Shown in pieces: positions 15,695 through 27,784 of a stretch of DNA of 64,000 nt. Numbering within the stretch: the stretch's first letter is position 1; each line of letters starts with the position of its first letter. The notes under the pieces are model-generated. The model had not been told where the DNA came from. It saw only the letters and a list, made by a program, of their open reading frames with translations, and made no database searches. The position numbers were made by a program, and so were the translations under genes. This stretch comes from Pseudomonas sp. RIT-PI-r (GTDB taxonomy: Bacteria; Pseudomonadota; Gammaproteobacteria; Pseudomonadales; Pseudomonadaceae). The stretch covers positions 310,001 to 374,000 of the forward strand of contig NZ_LIGE01000036.1 of assembly GCF_001297015.1 (NCBI RefSeq). Reading direction: 5' to 3'.

Positions 15695-16531
15695 TCAGCC
15701 GCAGCTGGGCGCATTCTTTTCCTGACGTTTGGCTTCGCCCCACAGGGCGTCCAACTCTTCGAGGGTGCAATCTTCTATGGGACGGTGGGTGTCGCGCAAT
15801 GCCTGTTCGATAAATCGGAAACGTCTTTCAAACTTGCCGTTGGCGCCACGCAGCGCGGTTTCCGGATCGACCTTCAGATGCCGGGCCAGATTGACCACGG
15901 AAAACAGCAGGTCGCCGATCTCGTCAGCCACCGCGACGGGATCGTTTTCGGACATCGCTTCAAGGACTTCATCGAGTTCTTCGCGCACCTTGTCGAACAC
16001 CGGCAAGGCGTCCGGCCAGTCGAAACCGACCTGCCCTGCGCGCTTCTGCAACTTGGCCGAACGCGATAACGCCGGCAGTGTGGCCGGCACGTCATCGAGC
16101 AGCGACAGTTGCTCGGGCGCAGCGGACTTCTCGGCGCGTTCTTCGGCTTTGATCTCTTCCCAGCGCTGCTTGACCTGCTCCTCGCTCAAGCGCGGTACGT
16201 CGAGCGGCGCGTACAGATCGCCGGTGGGAAAGACGTGGGGATGACGACGGATCAGTTTACGGGTGATGCTGTCGATCACGCCGGCAAATTCGAAGCGCCC
16301 TTCTTCCTTGGCCAACTGGCTGTAATACACCACCTGGAACAGCAGATCGCCCAACTCACCCTGTAGATGATCGAAGTCGCCGCGCTCGATGGCGTCGGCC
16401 ACTTCGTAGGCTTCTTCGAGGGTGTGCGGGACGATGGTCGCGTAGGTTTGCTTGATGTCCCACGGGCAACCGTACTGCGGATCGCGCAGGCGGTTCATGA
16501 GGTGGAGCAGGTCTTCAAGGCTGTACATCAT
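15695..16531 (-). CDS. mazG: Nucleoside triphosphate pyrophosphohydrolase MazG
   Basis: A 278-residue tandem MazG protein that hydrolyses (d)NTPs to NMP and PPi, housekeeping the nucleotide pool and, in E. coli, lowering ppGpp. The first MazG domain carries HTLEEAYEVADAIERGDFDHLQGELGDLLFQVVYY with the EExxE/ExxD metal-binding helices; the second has REELDEVLEAMSENDPVAVADEIGDLLFSVVN. It is downstream of relA, separated only by a REP doublet, an arrangement (relA-mazG) shared with E. coli. Confidence 0.93.
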   Translation of the reverse strand: MMYSLEDLLHLMNRLRDPQYGCPWDIKQTYATIVPHTLEEAYEVADAIERGDFDHLQGELGDLLFQVVYYSQLAKEEGRFEFAGVIDSITRKLIRRHPHVFPTGDLYAPLDVPRLSEEQVKQRWEEIKAEERAEKSAAPEQLSLLDDVPATLPALSRSAKLQKRAGQVGFDWPDALPVFDKVREELDEVLEAMSENDPVAVADEIGDLLFSVVNLARHLKVDPETALRGANGKFERRFRFIEQALRDTHRPIEDCTLEELDALWGEAKRQEKNAPSCG

Positions 16532-16551
16532 TTATCTCTCACCACAAAACC

Positions 16552-16643
16552 CTGTAGGAGTGAGCCTGCTCGCGATCGCGGTGTATCAGTCACCATTGAT
16601 GCTGACTGACACTCCCTCTTCGCGAGCAGGCTCGCTCCCACAG
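16552..16643. repeat. REP doublet 2
   Basis: Two facing REP units, CTGTAGGAGTGAGCCTGCTC and the reverse complement of CTGTGGGAGCGAGCCTGCTC, fill the gap between the relA stop and the mazG start. The unit variants differ (GTAGGAGTGAG against GTGGGAGCGAG), so this is a mixed-type doublet. Confidence 0.9.
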
Positions 16644-16653
16644 AGAAACCACA

Positions 16654-18897
16654 TCACGGAGTACGGTTACGCCGCGTTTCGATGATGTTCGGCAACTGCG
16701 AAATCCGCCCGAGCAATCGTCCCAGCGCATCCAGACCCGGGATCTCGATGGTCAGGGACATCAGCGCGGTGTTGTCCTCCTTGTTCGAGCGGGTGTTGAC
16801 CGCCAGTACGTTGATCCGCTCGTTGAGCAGCACTTGCGACACATCACGCAGCAGACCGGAACGGTCGTAGGCGCGAATGATGATGTCCACCGGATAGGTG
16901 AGCACCGGCACCGGGCCCCAGCTGACCTGAATGATCCGCTCTGGCTCACGCCCGCCCAGTTGCAGCACCGAGGCGCAGTCCTGACGGTGAATGCTCACGC
17001 CACGGCCCTGAGTGATGTAACCGACGATCGCATCGCCCGGCAGCGGCTGGCAGCAGCCGGCCATTTGCGTCATCAGGTTGCCGACGCCCTGGATCTGAAT
17101 GTCGCCGCGCTTGCCCGGTTTGTAGCCGGTGGCTTTGCGCGGGATCAGCTCCAGCTGTTCGTTGCCGCGTTCCGGCTCGACCAGTTGCTGCGCGAGGTTG
17201 ACCAATTGCGCCAGACGCAAGTCGCCGGCACCGAGGGCGGCGAACATGTCTTCGGCAGTTTTCATGTTGGCCTTGTCGGCCAGCTTGTCGAAATCCACCG
17301 CAGGCAGACCGAGGCGCGTCAGTTCGCGTTCGATCAGGGTTTTACCAGCGGCAACGTTCTGGTCGCGCGCCTGCAATTTGAACCAGTGGACGATCTTCGC
17401 CCGCGCCCGCGAGGTGGTGACATAACCGAGGTTGGAGTTCAGCCAGTCGCGGCTCGGCGTACCGTGCTTGCTGGTGATGATCTCGACCTGCTCACCGGTC
17501 TGCAGGCTGTAGTTGAGCGGGACGATGCGCCCGTTGATCTTCGCGCCACGGCAGTTGTGACCGATTTCGGTGTGCACGCGGTAGGCGAAGTCCAGCGGCG
17601 TTGCGCCTTTCGGCAAGTCGATGGCGTGGCCGTCGGGGGTGAAGATGTACACCCGATCCGGTTCGATATCGACACGCAGCTGTTCCGCCAGACCGCCGAT
17701 GTCGCCCAGCTCTTCGTGCCACTCGAGCACCTGACGCAGCCAGGAGATTTTCTCTTCGTAGTGATTCGAACCGGATTTGACGTCGGTGCCCTTGTAGCGC
17801 CAGTGCGCGCAGACACCGAGTTCGGCTTCTTCGTGCATCGAGTGCGTACGAATCTGCACCTCAAGCACCTTACCCTCAGGGCCGATCACCGCGGTGTGCA
17901 GCGAACGGTAGCCGTTCTCTTTCGGGTTGGCTATGTAGTCGTCGAATTCTTTCGGGATGTGCCGCCACAAGGTGTGGACGATACCGAGCGCGGTGTAGCA
18001 GTCGCGCATTTCCGGCACCAGCACGCGCACCGCACGCACGTCGTAGATCTGGCTGAATTCCAGACCCTTGCGCTGCATTTTGCGCCAGATCGAATAGATG
18101 TGTTTGGCCCGGCCGCTGATGTCGGCGTCGACGCCGGTGGCCTGCAATTCGTCCTTGAGCTGGGTCATAACGTCGGCGATGAAACGCTCACGGTCCAGCC
18201 GTCGCTCGTGGAGCAACTTGGCGATCTGTTTGTATTGATCCGGCTCCAGGTAACGGAAGGACAAGTCCTCCAGCTCCCATTTGATATGACCGATACCGAG
18301 GCGATGTGCGAGCGGCGCATAAATGTCGAACACTTCCCGGGCGACACGGTTACGTTTTTCGTCGTCAGCGGTTTTCACCGCACGAATGGCGCAGGTACGT
18401 TCGGCCAGTTTGATCAACGCAACGCGAACGTCATCGACCATCGCCACGAGCATCTTGCGCAGGTTTTCCACCTGCCCTTGCGTGCCCATCACCATCGACT
18501 GACGCGGACTGAGGCTGGCGCTGATCGCAGCCATGCGCTGCACGCCGTCAATCAGCTTGGCCACCACCGGGCCGAAGCGCTGGCCGATGGCCGCGAGTTC
18601 GATCTGGCCTTCGCGTACGCCGCGATACAGGACCGCCGCGACCAGCGAATCCTGATCGAGCTTGAGGTCGGCGAGAATCTCGGCGATTTCCAAACCAGTA
18701 CTGAAACTGCCGGAGCCTTCGGCCCACAGGTTCTTCTTGGCGTTGGACTGTTGTTCGGCCTCGCGAGCGAACTCGCAGGCTTCTTTCAAGGCTTCGCGAT
18801 CCAGTGCCAGATCGACACTGACCGCGTGATCGAGCCAAGCCTCGAGATTGATACTGCCGTCAGTGTTGATCGGCTGGTGTGCTCTCACCTGTACCAT
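16654..18897 (-). CDS. relA: GTP pyrophosphokinase RelA
   Basis: A 747-residue ribosome-associated (p)ppGpp synthetase that triggers the stringent response on uncharged tRNA. Order: pseudo-hydrolase domain (about 60-200) lacking the HDxxED metal motif (VLYRGVREG instead), synthetase domain (about 250-400) with IPKEFDDYIANPKENGYRSLHT, a TGS domain (about 405-470, VYIFTPDGHAIDLPKGATPLD) and a C-terminal ACT domain. The EFDD sequence is the ExDD signature of synthesis-only RelA proteins rather than the RxKD of SpoT (family knowledge). GAAGGTAAAG precedes the ATG. Confidence 0.96.
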   Translation of the reverse strand: MVQVRAHQPINTDGSINLEAWLDHAVSVDLALDREALKEACEFAREAEQQSNAKKNLWAEGSGSFSTGLEIAEILADLKLDQDSLVAAVLYRGVREGQIELAAIGQRFGPVVAKLIDGVQRMAAISASLSPRQSMVMGTQGQVENLRKMLVAMVDDVRVALIKLAERTCAIRAVKTADDEKRNRVAREVFDIYAPLAHRLGIGHIKWELEDLSFRYLEPDQYKQIAKLLHERRLDRERFIADVMTQLKDELQATGVDADISGRAKHIYSIWRKMQRKGLEFSQIYDVRAVRVLVPEMRDCYTALGIVHTLWRHIPKEFDDYIANPKENGYRSLHTAVIGPEGKVLEVQIRTHSMHEEAELGVCAHWRYKGTDVKSGSNHYEEKISWLRQVLEWHEELGDIGGLAEQLRVDIEPDRVYIFTPDGHAIDLPKGATPLDFAYRVHTEIGHNCRGAKINGRIVPLNYSLQTGEQVEIITSKHGTPSRDWLNSNLGYVTTSRARAKIVHWFKLQARDQNVAAGKTLIERELTRLGLPAVDFDKLADKANMKTAEDMFAALGAGDLRLAQLVNLAQQLVEPERGNEQLELIPRKATGYKPGKRGDIQIQGVGNLMTQMAGCCQPLPGDAIVGYITQGRGVSIHRQDCASVLQLGGREPERIIQVSWGPVPVLTYPVDIIIRAYDRSGLLRDVSQVLLNERINVLAVNTRSNKEDNTALMSLTIEIPGLDALGRLLGRISQLPNIIETRRNRTP

Positions 18898-18998
18898 CTT
18901 GCTTTACCTTCCCTACGACGCAGATTCAATGCGTCAAATCGCTGACCTCTACGGTCCGTTTGCGCTCGCGGGGCCGATGCGAGCGCTGCGCGGACAGG

Positions 18999-20375
18999 TC
19001 AGACGGATTCAGACGAGCCATCCTGGCTCGCTTCAAATAACGCCATGGCCTCGACATGTGCCGTCTGAGGAAACATATCGAGAATCCCGGCACGTTTTAA
19101 CCGGTAGCCCTGCTTGATCAATTCGACCGTATCGCGCGCCAGCGTTGCCGGATTGCACGACACATACACCAACCGTTTGGCACCCAGGCTCGCCAGCTTG
19201 CGTACTACCTCGAAAGCACCGTCACGTGGTGGGTCCAAGAGTACCGCAGAAAAGCCGTTTCCGATCCACTGGGCATCGGTCAAAGGCTGGGATAAATCGG
19301 CTTGAAAAAACTTTGTGTTATGCAAATTGTTACTGGCGGCGTTGGCTTCAGCGCGATCGACCATGGTCTGCACACCTTCCACCGCGACCACTTCGCGCAC
19401 GGTTTTGGCCAGCGGCAAAGCGAAGTTGCCCAAGCCGCAGAACAGATCCAGCACGCGCTCGTCGCGGCCCGGTTTCAGCCATTCCAGCGCCTGCGCCACC
19501 ATGGCTTCGTTGACACCGGCGTTGACCTGGATGAAATCCCCCGGCCGATACGCCAGGTCCAGATCCCACTGCTCCAGGCGATAGCCCAGCGACTGGGTTC
19601 GATCGACCGGTTGTGGCTCGCCTTCGCCATGCAGCCACAATTGCGCTTCATGAAACTCGCAGAAGTCCTTGAGGATGGTCAGATCCGCTTCGGACAAGGG
19701 CGCCATATGCCGCAGCAGCACCGCCAGCGACGAACCGCTGAACAACTCGACATGCCCCAGCGCCTGCGGTTTGCTCAAGCGACGGAGCATCTCCGGCAAA
19801 CGGGTCATGATCGGTTGCAAGGGCTGTACCAGCACCGGGCATTCGCTGATCGCGACAATGTCCTGGCTGCCGGCGGCGCGGAAACCGACTTCGAGGTTCT
19901 TCGCTTTCATGTCCCAGCGCACGGCAATCCGGGCACGACGGCGATAGCCAAATTCCGGACCGGTCAGCGGTGCGGCCCACTCTTCAGGTTCGACAGCGGC
20001 AACCCGCGACAGTTGTTCGGCGAGCATGCGCTGTTTCAGGGCAAGCTGTTCGTCGTGGGGCAAATGCTGCACGCTGCAACCGCCGCAGCGGCCGGCATGC
20101 TGACACGGTGCCGGGCGGCGCAGTTCGCTGGCCTTGAACACGCGCTCGGTGCGCGCCTCGACCACTTTGCCGTGGGCGCCGAGCACCCGCGCTTCGACCT
20201 CTTCACCGGCAAGGGCGCCAAGGACGAACCAGGTTTTGCCTTCGAAAAACGCGATACCGCGACCGTCATTGGCCAGGCGCTCGATGTTCAAGCGCTGCTT
20301 TTTGCCGGTCGGGATTTGCGGTGCCTTGCTGCCGCCTGTGGGCTGGAAGCGCAGGCCTCTCTCGTGCTTGGCCAT
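18999..20375 (-). CDS. rlmD: 23S rRNA (uracil-1939-C5)-methyltransferase RlmD
   Basis: A 458-residue SAM-dependent methyltransferase (formerly RumA/YgcA). An N-terminal TRAM domain (about 22-82) is followed by iron-sulfur ligands Cys91, Cys97 and Cys100 (CQHAGRCGGC), the SAM-binding VLDLFCGLGNFALPLA motif and the catalytic VSCNPATLARD motif. The start codon overlaps the cysM stop by one base. The order relA-rlmD-cysM is the same as in P. aeruginosa (PA0934-PA0932). Confidence 0.96.
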   Translation of the reverse strand: MAKHERGLRFQPTGGSKAPQIPTGKKQRLNIERLANDGRGIAFFEGKTWFVLGALAGEEVEARVLGAHGKVVEARTERVFKASELRRPAPCQHAGRCGGCSVQHLPHDEQLALKQRMLAEQLSRVAAVEPEEWAAPLTGPEFGYRRRARIAVRWDMKAKNLEVGFRAAGSQDIVAISECPVLVQPLQPIMTRLPEMLRRLSKPQALGHVELFSGSSLAVLLRHMAPLSEADLTILKDFCEFHEAQLWLHGEGEPQPVDRTQSLGYRLEQWDLDLAYRPGDFIQVNAGVNEAMVAQALEWLKPGRDERVLDLFCGLGNFALPLAKTVREVVAVEGVQTMVDRAEANAASNNLHNTKFFQADLSQPLTDAQWIGNGFSAVLLDPPRDGAFEVVRKLASLGAKRLVYVSCNPATLARDTVELIKQGYRLKRAGILDMFPQTAHVEAMALFEASQDGSSESV

Positions 20376-21277
20376 CAGTTGGGTGCGTCGAAAATGCCGG
20401 TCGACAGGTAACGGTCGCCACGGTCGCAGATGATCGCGACGATCACCGCGTTTTCAAGTTCTTTGGACAGGCGCAGCATCGCTGCCACCGCACCGCCCGA
20501 AGACACGCCACAGAAGATGCCTTCTTCGCGGGCCAGACGACGGGTGACGTCCTCGGCTTCGCTTTGCGCCATGTCGACGATGCGATCAACACGGTCAGCC
20601 TGATAAATCTTCGGCAGGTATTCTTGCGGCCAGCGGCGGATGCCGGGAATGGCCGAGCCTTCCATCGGTTGCAGACCGACGATCTGCACGGTGTCGCTCT
20701 GCTCTTTCAAGTAGCGCGAAACGCCCATGATGGTGCCGGTGGTGCCCATCGAACTGACGAAATGGGTGATGGAGCCCTGGGTCTGACGCCAGATTTCCGG
20801 ACCGGTGGTGGTGTAGTGCGCCTCAGGATTGTCGCCGTTGGCGAACTGATCGAGCACCTTGCCACGGCCTTCGGCCTCCATGCGCTGCGCGAGGTCGCGA
20901 GCGCCTTCCATGCCTTCTTCCTGACTGACCAGAATCAGCTCGGCGCCATAAGCGGTCATCGCCGCTTTGCGCTCGGCGCTGGAGTTGTCGGGCATGATCA
21001 GGATCATCTTGTAACCCTTGATCGCGGCGGCCATGGCCAGGGCGATCCCGGTGTTGCCCGAGGTCGCTTCGATCAGCGTATCGCCGGCATGGATCTGCCC
21101 GCGCAACTCGGCGCGAGTGATCATCGACAGCGCCGGACGGTCCTTGACCGAACCCGCCGGGTTATTCCCTTCGAGCTTGAGCAACAGGGTGTTGCTGGTG
21201 GCACCGGGCAGGCGCTGCAAACGCACCAGCGGAGTGTTGCCGACGCAATCGGCGATGGTTGGGTACTGCAGGGTCAT
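20375..21277 (-). CDS. cysM: Cysteine synthase B
   Basis: A 300-residue PLP enzyme that makes L-cysteine from O-acetylserine and sulfide (CysM also accepts thiosulfate). The PLP lysine is in NNPAGSVKDRPALSMI (about residue 42), the substrate loop is EATSGNTGIALAMAAAI and the phosphate-binding glycine loop is SSMGTTGTIMGVSRYL. ATG at 21277 (MTLQYPTIADCVGNTPL) matches the family N-terminus; an in-frame extension to 21316 has no support. Confidence 0.95.
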   Translation of the reverse strand: MTLQYPTIADCVGNTPLVRLQRLPGATSNTLLLKLEGNNPAGSVKDRPALSMITRAELRGQIHAGDTLIEATSGNTGIALAMAAAIKGYKMILIMPDNSSAERKAAMTAYGAELILVSQEEGMEGARDLAQRMEAEGRGKVLDQFANGDNPEAHYTTTGPEIWRQTQGSITHFVSSMGTTGTIMGVSRYLKEQSDTVQIVGLQPMEGSAIPGIRRWPQEYLPKIYQADRVDRIVDMAQSEAEDVTRRLAREEGIFCGVSSGGAVAAMLRLSKELENAVIVAIICDRGDRYLSTGIFDAPN

Positions 21278-21384
21278 GGCGTATTCGCAATCCAGACGTG
21301 CGGGGGCGCCTATCATACCGGCAAACCCGCGCAGGCCATATCACGCAAAGTGCGGTGCTTATGGCTTATGGGAATAAGCAGCGG

Positions 21385-22410
21385 TTAGTCGCTATTTTCT
21401 GCTGGCGCCGTATCCATTGCATAAAACTCATGCAACTTGGCCTGCAGCAACTGCTTATCCGGCAGACAGGTTTGATATTGCGCTATCAATGCGGGCGAAA
21501 GACTGCGATTGAGGGCGTACTCGACGACCTCATCTTCCTTGCTTGCACACAGCAGGACACCGATGGCCGGACTTTCGTGAGGCTTGCGGACATTGCGATC
21601 CAGCGCCTCCAGATAGAAATCCAGCTTACCGAGGTATTCCGGCTCAAAACGGCCGACCTTGAGTTCAATGGCTACAAGGCAGTTGAGCCCTCGGTGGAAA
21701 AACAGAAGGTCGAGAGAGAAATCCCGGCCGCCGACCTGCAGTGGATATTCGGAACCGACAAAGCAGAAGTCGCGACCGAGCTCAATAAGGAACGCCTTGA
21801 GACGTGAAAGAAGCCCCTGGTGCAGATCGGTTTCGGAATGAGCAGCGGGCAAGTCGAGAAATTCGACCATGTAGGAATCGCGGAATATCTCGAGAGCTTC
21901 GGGATGATTTTGTTTCAGTGCGGCGGAGGCTTTTGCAGGATCGGTGACGCTTCGCTCAAACAAAGCAGACTTGAATTGGCGTTCCAGTTCGCGCTTCGAC
22001 CACTGTTCCTGAACGGCCATTCGCAGGTAGAACCCACGCTCTTCCGGGTGTTTGCTTTGGCTCAAAATGATCATGTTATGAGTCCACGGCAATTGTCTCA
22101 CCAGTGGTGAGACAATTGGATCATCCCGATAGGTTTCATAAAACTGGCGCATTCGGAACAGATTTGGTCGGGTGAACCCACGCAAGCCCGGTTGGGTATA
22201 CGCCAGATGTGCGGCCAGTTGAGTTATGACCGAATCGCCCCACTCCGCCTGCTCAATCTTACGACTGATATGCGCCCCCACCTGCCAATAAAGCTCAATC
22301 AGCTGTGTATTGACCGCTTGCATGGCCTTATGTCTGGAACTGTGAATCAACGCGAGCACTTCGTTGAAACGTTCGCCATCCGGGTTGCCAGTAACGCTGG
22401 ATACAGTCAT
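21385..22410 (-). CDS. YhcG-family PDDEXK nuclease domain protein (DUF1016)
   Basis: A 341-residue protein with an N-terminal DUF1016_N domain (about 10-150; IELYWQVGAHISRKI and GLRGFTRPNLFRMRQFY) and a C-terminal PD-(D/E)xK nuclease-like domain with Asp234, Glu249 and Lys251 in the pattern D-x14-E-x-K. The nuclease motif appears intact. ATG 22410 has AAGGA upstream. YhcG-type genes are patchily distributed and often sit in accessory or defence contexts (family knowledge). Here it stands alone between cysM and a two-component pair, where P. aeruginosa has pirA. Function unknown; a DNA-processing role is inferred. Confidence 0.88.
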   Translation of the reverse strand: MTVSSVTGNPDGERFNEVLALIHSSRHKAMQAVNTQLIELYWQVGAHISRKIEQAEWGDSVITQLAAHLAYTQPGLRGFTRPNLFRMRQFYETYRDDPIVSPLVRQLPWTHNMIILSQSKHPEERGFYLRMAVQEQWSKRELERQFKSALFERSVTDPAKASAALKQNHPEALEIFRDSYMVEFLDLPAAHSETDLHQGLLSRLKAFLIELGRDFCFVGSEYPLQVGGRDFSLDLLFFHRGLNCLVAIELKVGRFEPEYLGKLDFYLEALDRNVRKPHESPAIGVLLCASKEDEVVEYALNRSLSPALIAQYQTCLPDKQLLQAKLHEFYAMDTAPAENSD

Positions 22411-22555
22411 GCGCAATTCCTTGAAGATCAGGTGAAGCACGAGCCTAACCCCTTCAGGAAGCTTGAAATGACCGCCGATGCAACTTGGGAAATGTCGTAC
22501 AAAAAAAGGCGAGCGCTCCGGCAAGCCATCAGGATTGGCCACCCGAATGGACTAC

Positions 22556-22650
22556 ATCGCGAGCAGGCTCACTCCTACAGGAGATCTGCGTTGATCACAC
22601 AACCTGCGGCGAACCGAGATCCAATGTGGGAGCGAGCCTGCTCGCGAAGG
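22556..22650. repeat. REP doublet 3 (units facing outward)
   Basis: Units CGCGAGCAGGCTCACTCCTAC and TGTGGGAGCGAGCCTGCTCG are inverted relative to one another with the opposite facing to doublet 1, across a ~43-bp spacer. The right-hand unit (about 22624-22650) lies inside the coding frame of the sensor kinase that ends at 22595 and encodes part of its C-terminal tail. Confidence 0.85.
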
Positions 22651-24019
22651 CGTCAGTCGGCGCAACGCCATCGTCAGCCACCAACCGCAAATTCAACCGC
22701 AACCCCGCCCCGCTATTCTCCGCCCAAATACTTCCGCCCTGACGCTGCACGGCATTGCGCGCGATGCTCAGGCCCAAGCCGAATCCACCGTCGCCGGGCC
22801 GCGAGCCGTCGAGGCGGGTGAACGGCGAGAAGATCCGCTCCAGATCCCCTTCCGCTACGCCGCCGCCCTGATCTTCCAGCCACAGATGCCAGAAATCGCC
22901 GTCGCGCCGTCCATCCAGTCGCACGACCCCACCCGCAGGCGAATGCCGAATCGCGTTACGCAGAATGTTCTCCAGCGCCTGCGCCAGCGTATTCAGATTG
23001 CCACGCACCCAGCACGACGCCTCGACCGAACACTGCAATTGCAGGCTCGGCCAGCCGCTTTCATAACAGGCGTTGTCCGTGAGCATTTCCCACAGGGCCT
23101 GAATCTGGATCGCTTCCTCGGGCAGCGGCGTGCGGTCGGTATCGAGCCAGGCCAGTTGCAGGGTGTCTTCGACCAGCCGTTGCATACCGTCAACTTCACG
23201 ACCGATGCGCTCGCGCAGTTGCATCAGACCCTGTTCGCTTTCACTGGCGACACGCAAACGGCTCAGCGGCGTGCGCAATTCGTGGGACAGATCACGCAGC
23301 AGTTGCTGTTGCAGAGCCACGGTCGATTGCAGGCGCTCGGACATCGAGTCGAACGCTCGCGCCAGCTCTCCAAGCTCATCCGGCCGCTGGGTGATGCCGC
23401 TCGACAGGCGCACATTCAACTGGTCGGCGCGCCAAGCGTTGGCCTGTTCACGCAAGTTGTTCAGCGGCACTACCAGAAGACGATAGAGACCGACGCACAG
23501 CAGCAAAGTGAACAACCCCGGAATCACGCCGTTGGTGATGACGCGCCAGAACAGCCGATATTTACCCGGCAGAAATCGCTCGGGCAATTCGATCACCAGG
23601 CTGCCGGCGGACGGCTCTTTGGGAAAAGGTATGCGCAGCCACGGCCGGTTCTGTTTGTGGATCGGCCAGTCAAGACCGCGCAAGAACGTCAGGTGCTGGA
23701 TTTCCTGTTCATTCAGCGGATCGCTGCTCAGCGACTGCAAGTTGCCACCGATGACGCCGACCCAACTGGCTTCACGCAACTCCATGCTCTGCAACCAGTC
23801 ATCGACCCCGCTGCGGCCGCCGTGCTGCCACGCCTGCTCGGCCTGTGAGGCGTAACGACTGAGCGTGCCCCGCGCTTCGTCGGAGAGGAACTGGTTGCGC
23901 TCCTCCATATAACGGCCCCACGACCAGCTCAACCAGATCATCAGCAGACAGAACGCGACCAGCAGAAACGCCAGTTTCCAGAACAGCGAATGCCGCCCCG
24001 GCAGTTCAGAGCGTTTCAT
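22595..24019 (-). CDS. Sensor histidine kinase (PirS/PfeS-like)
   Basis: A 474-residue inner-membrane kinase: TM1 (about 12-31), periplasmic domain (32-155), TM2 (about 160-182), HAMP (183-238), HisKA with RDLSHELRTPLSRLR, and HATPase_c with NAIRHSPAGG, DQGGG and GDGGFGLGLSIARN. The gene position next to cysM and gacS and the partner regulator correspond to P. aeruginosa pirS (PA0930), which with PirR controls an enterobactin receptor. No receptor gene accompanies it here, so the assignment is by synteny. The tail after about residue 450 (DAFASRLAPTLDLGSPQVV) is translated from REP sequence and is unlikely to be functional. Confidence 0.85.
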   Translation of the reverse strand: MKRSELPGRHSLFWKLAFLLVAFCLLMIWLSWSWGRYMEERNQFLSDEARGTLSRYASQAEQAWQHGGRSGVDDWLQSMELREASWVGVIGGNLQSLSSDPLNEQEIQHLTFLRGLDWPIHKQNRPWLRIPFPKEPSAGSLVIELPERFLPGKYRLFWRVITNGVIPGLFTLLLCVGLYRLLVVPLNNLREQANAWRADQLNVRLSSGITQRPDELGELARAFDSMSERLQSTVALQQQLLRDLSHELRTPLSRLRVASESEQGLMQLRERIGREVDGMQRLVEDTLQLAWLDTDRTPLPEEAIQIQALWEMLTDNACYESGWPSLQLQCSVEASCWVRGNLNTLAQALENILRNAIRHSPAGGVVRLDGRRDGDFWHLWLEDQGGGVAEGDLERIFSPFTRLDGSRPGDGGFGLGLSIARNAVQRQGGSIWAENSGAGLRLNLRLVADDGVAPTDAFASRLAPTLDLGSPQVV

Positions 24020-24728
24020 CGGCCGCGCTCAGAACGTAACCCTTGCCCCACACGGTGCGCACTTCACGCTCGGTGTAACCGATGGCTTTCAGTTTGCGGC
24101 GGATCTGGCTGATGTGCATGTCGAGGCTGCGGTCGTGGGCCGCGTAGCCGCGCTGTAAAACGTGCTGATAAAGGAAGGCTTTGCTCAGCACTTCCTCGTC
24201 ATTGCGATTGAGGGTTTCCAGTAAACGGAACTCGCTGCGGGTCAGCCCGGCGGCTTGCTCGCCGAACAGCACATCGCACCGTTCATCGTCGAACCGCAGC
24301 GTACCGGCCGCCACGGGCGCCGCCAGCGATGCCGGGCGCCGATCCAGCGCAACCCGGCGCAGGATCGCTTCGATGCGTACATGCAGCTCGGCCATGCTGA
24401 ACGGTTTGGGTAGATAGTCGTCGGCGCCCAGACGGAAACCGCTGATGCGATCCGCCTCGGCACCGAGAGCCGACATCAATAGCACCGGCGTCGAATGGCT
24501 CTGGCGCAATTGCGTCAGTACGTTCAAACCGTCCATGCCCGGCAGCAGAATATCCATCAGTACCACGTCGAACGGCTGGCGCCTGGCGATGCTCAGACCT
24601 TCCTGGCCGTTCTGGCACCAGGTCACCTGAAAGCCGCTGCGACCCAGATGTTCGTGAACATAGGCGCCGAGAACCGGATCGTCCTCGATGGAAAGTATGC
24701 GTGGCTGGGCAGCGGGAACAGGAGTCAT
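24006..24728 (-). CDS. OmpR-family response regulator (PirR/PfeR-like)
   Basis: A 240-residue regulator: receiver domain (about 8-122) with Asp59 in VVLMDILLPGMDG and the KPF switch lysine, followed by a winged-helix DNA-binding domain (about 140-235; LTRSEFRLLETL, HDRSLDMHISQIRRKLKA, VRTVWGKGYVLSA). It overlaps the downstream kinase gene by 14 bases. The ATG at 24728 is preferred, but a TTG at 24740 is also in frame. It is divergent from gacS across a 219-bp gap. Confidence 0.88.
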   Translation of the reverse strand: MTPVPAAQPRILSIEDDPVLGAYVHEHLGRSGFQVTWCQNGQEGLSIARRQPFDVVLMDILLPGMDGLNVLTQLRQSHSTPVLLMSALGAEADRISGFRLGADDYLPKPFSMAELHVRIEAILRRVALDRRPASLAAPVAAGTLRFDDERCDVLFGEQAAGLTRSEFRLLETLNRNDEEVLSKAFLYQHVLQRGYAAHDRSLDMHISQIRRKLKAIGYTEREVRTVWGKGYVLSAADETL

Positions 24729-24947
24729 GACTATCTGCAAGTAATTCTCAGTTGAGGGCGATTATTCAAGATTGCCGGGCATCGGGCAACCCAAGGATGT
24801 CCTATCGGACCAACGAGCCTCTGCGCCCTGAACCGACCCGAGCGCATTTTTCCGGAGATTGCCTGCGAGCAAATCGCTACACTGCGCCAATGTCGCGTGC
24901 CGGATGCACGCATGAGTCAACAGTTCAGCGGGATGCAGGAGATAGGT

Positions 24948-27701
<2,754 letters not shown>

Positions 27702-27784
27702 TCCACGGCAATGCCGGCAATACAGCAGGGCGCTACAGTGGTCGCGGGTGATTTGCGCCCGCGTCGATGCTCCAGGAGGATTTC

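Noticed and set aside
16834..18945. A ~700-codon plus-strand frame across relA
   Set aside because: Antisense shadow of relA; no domain, no Shine-Dalgarno, composition dominated by reverse-complement codons.
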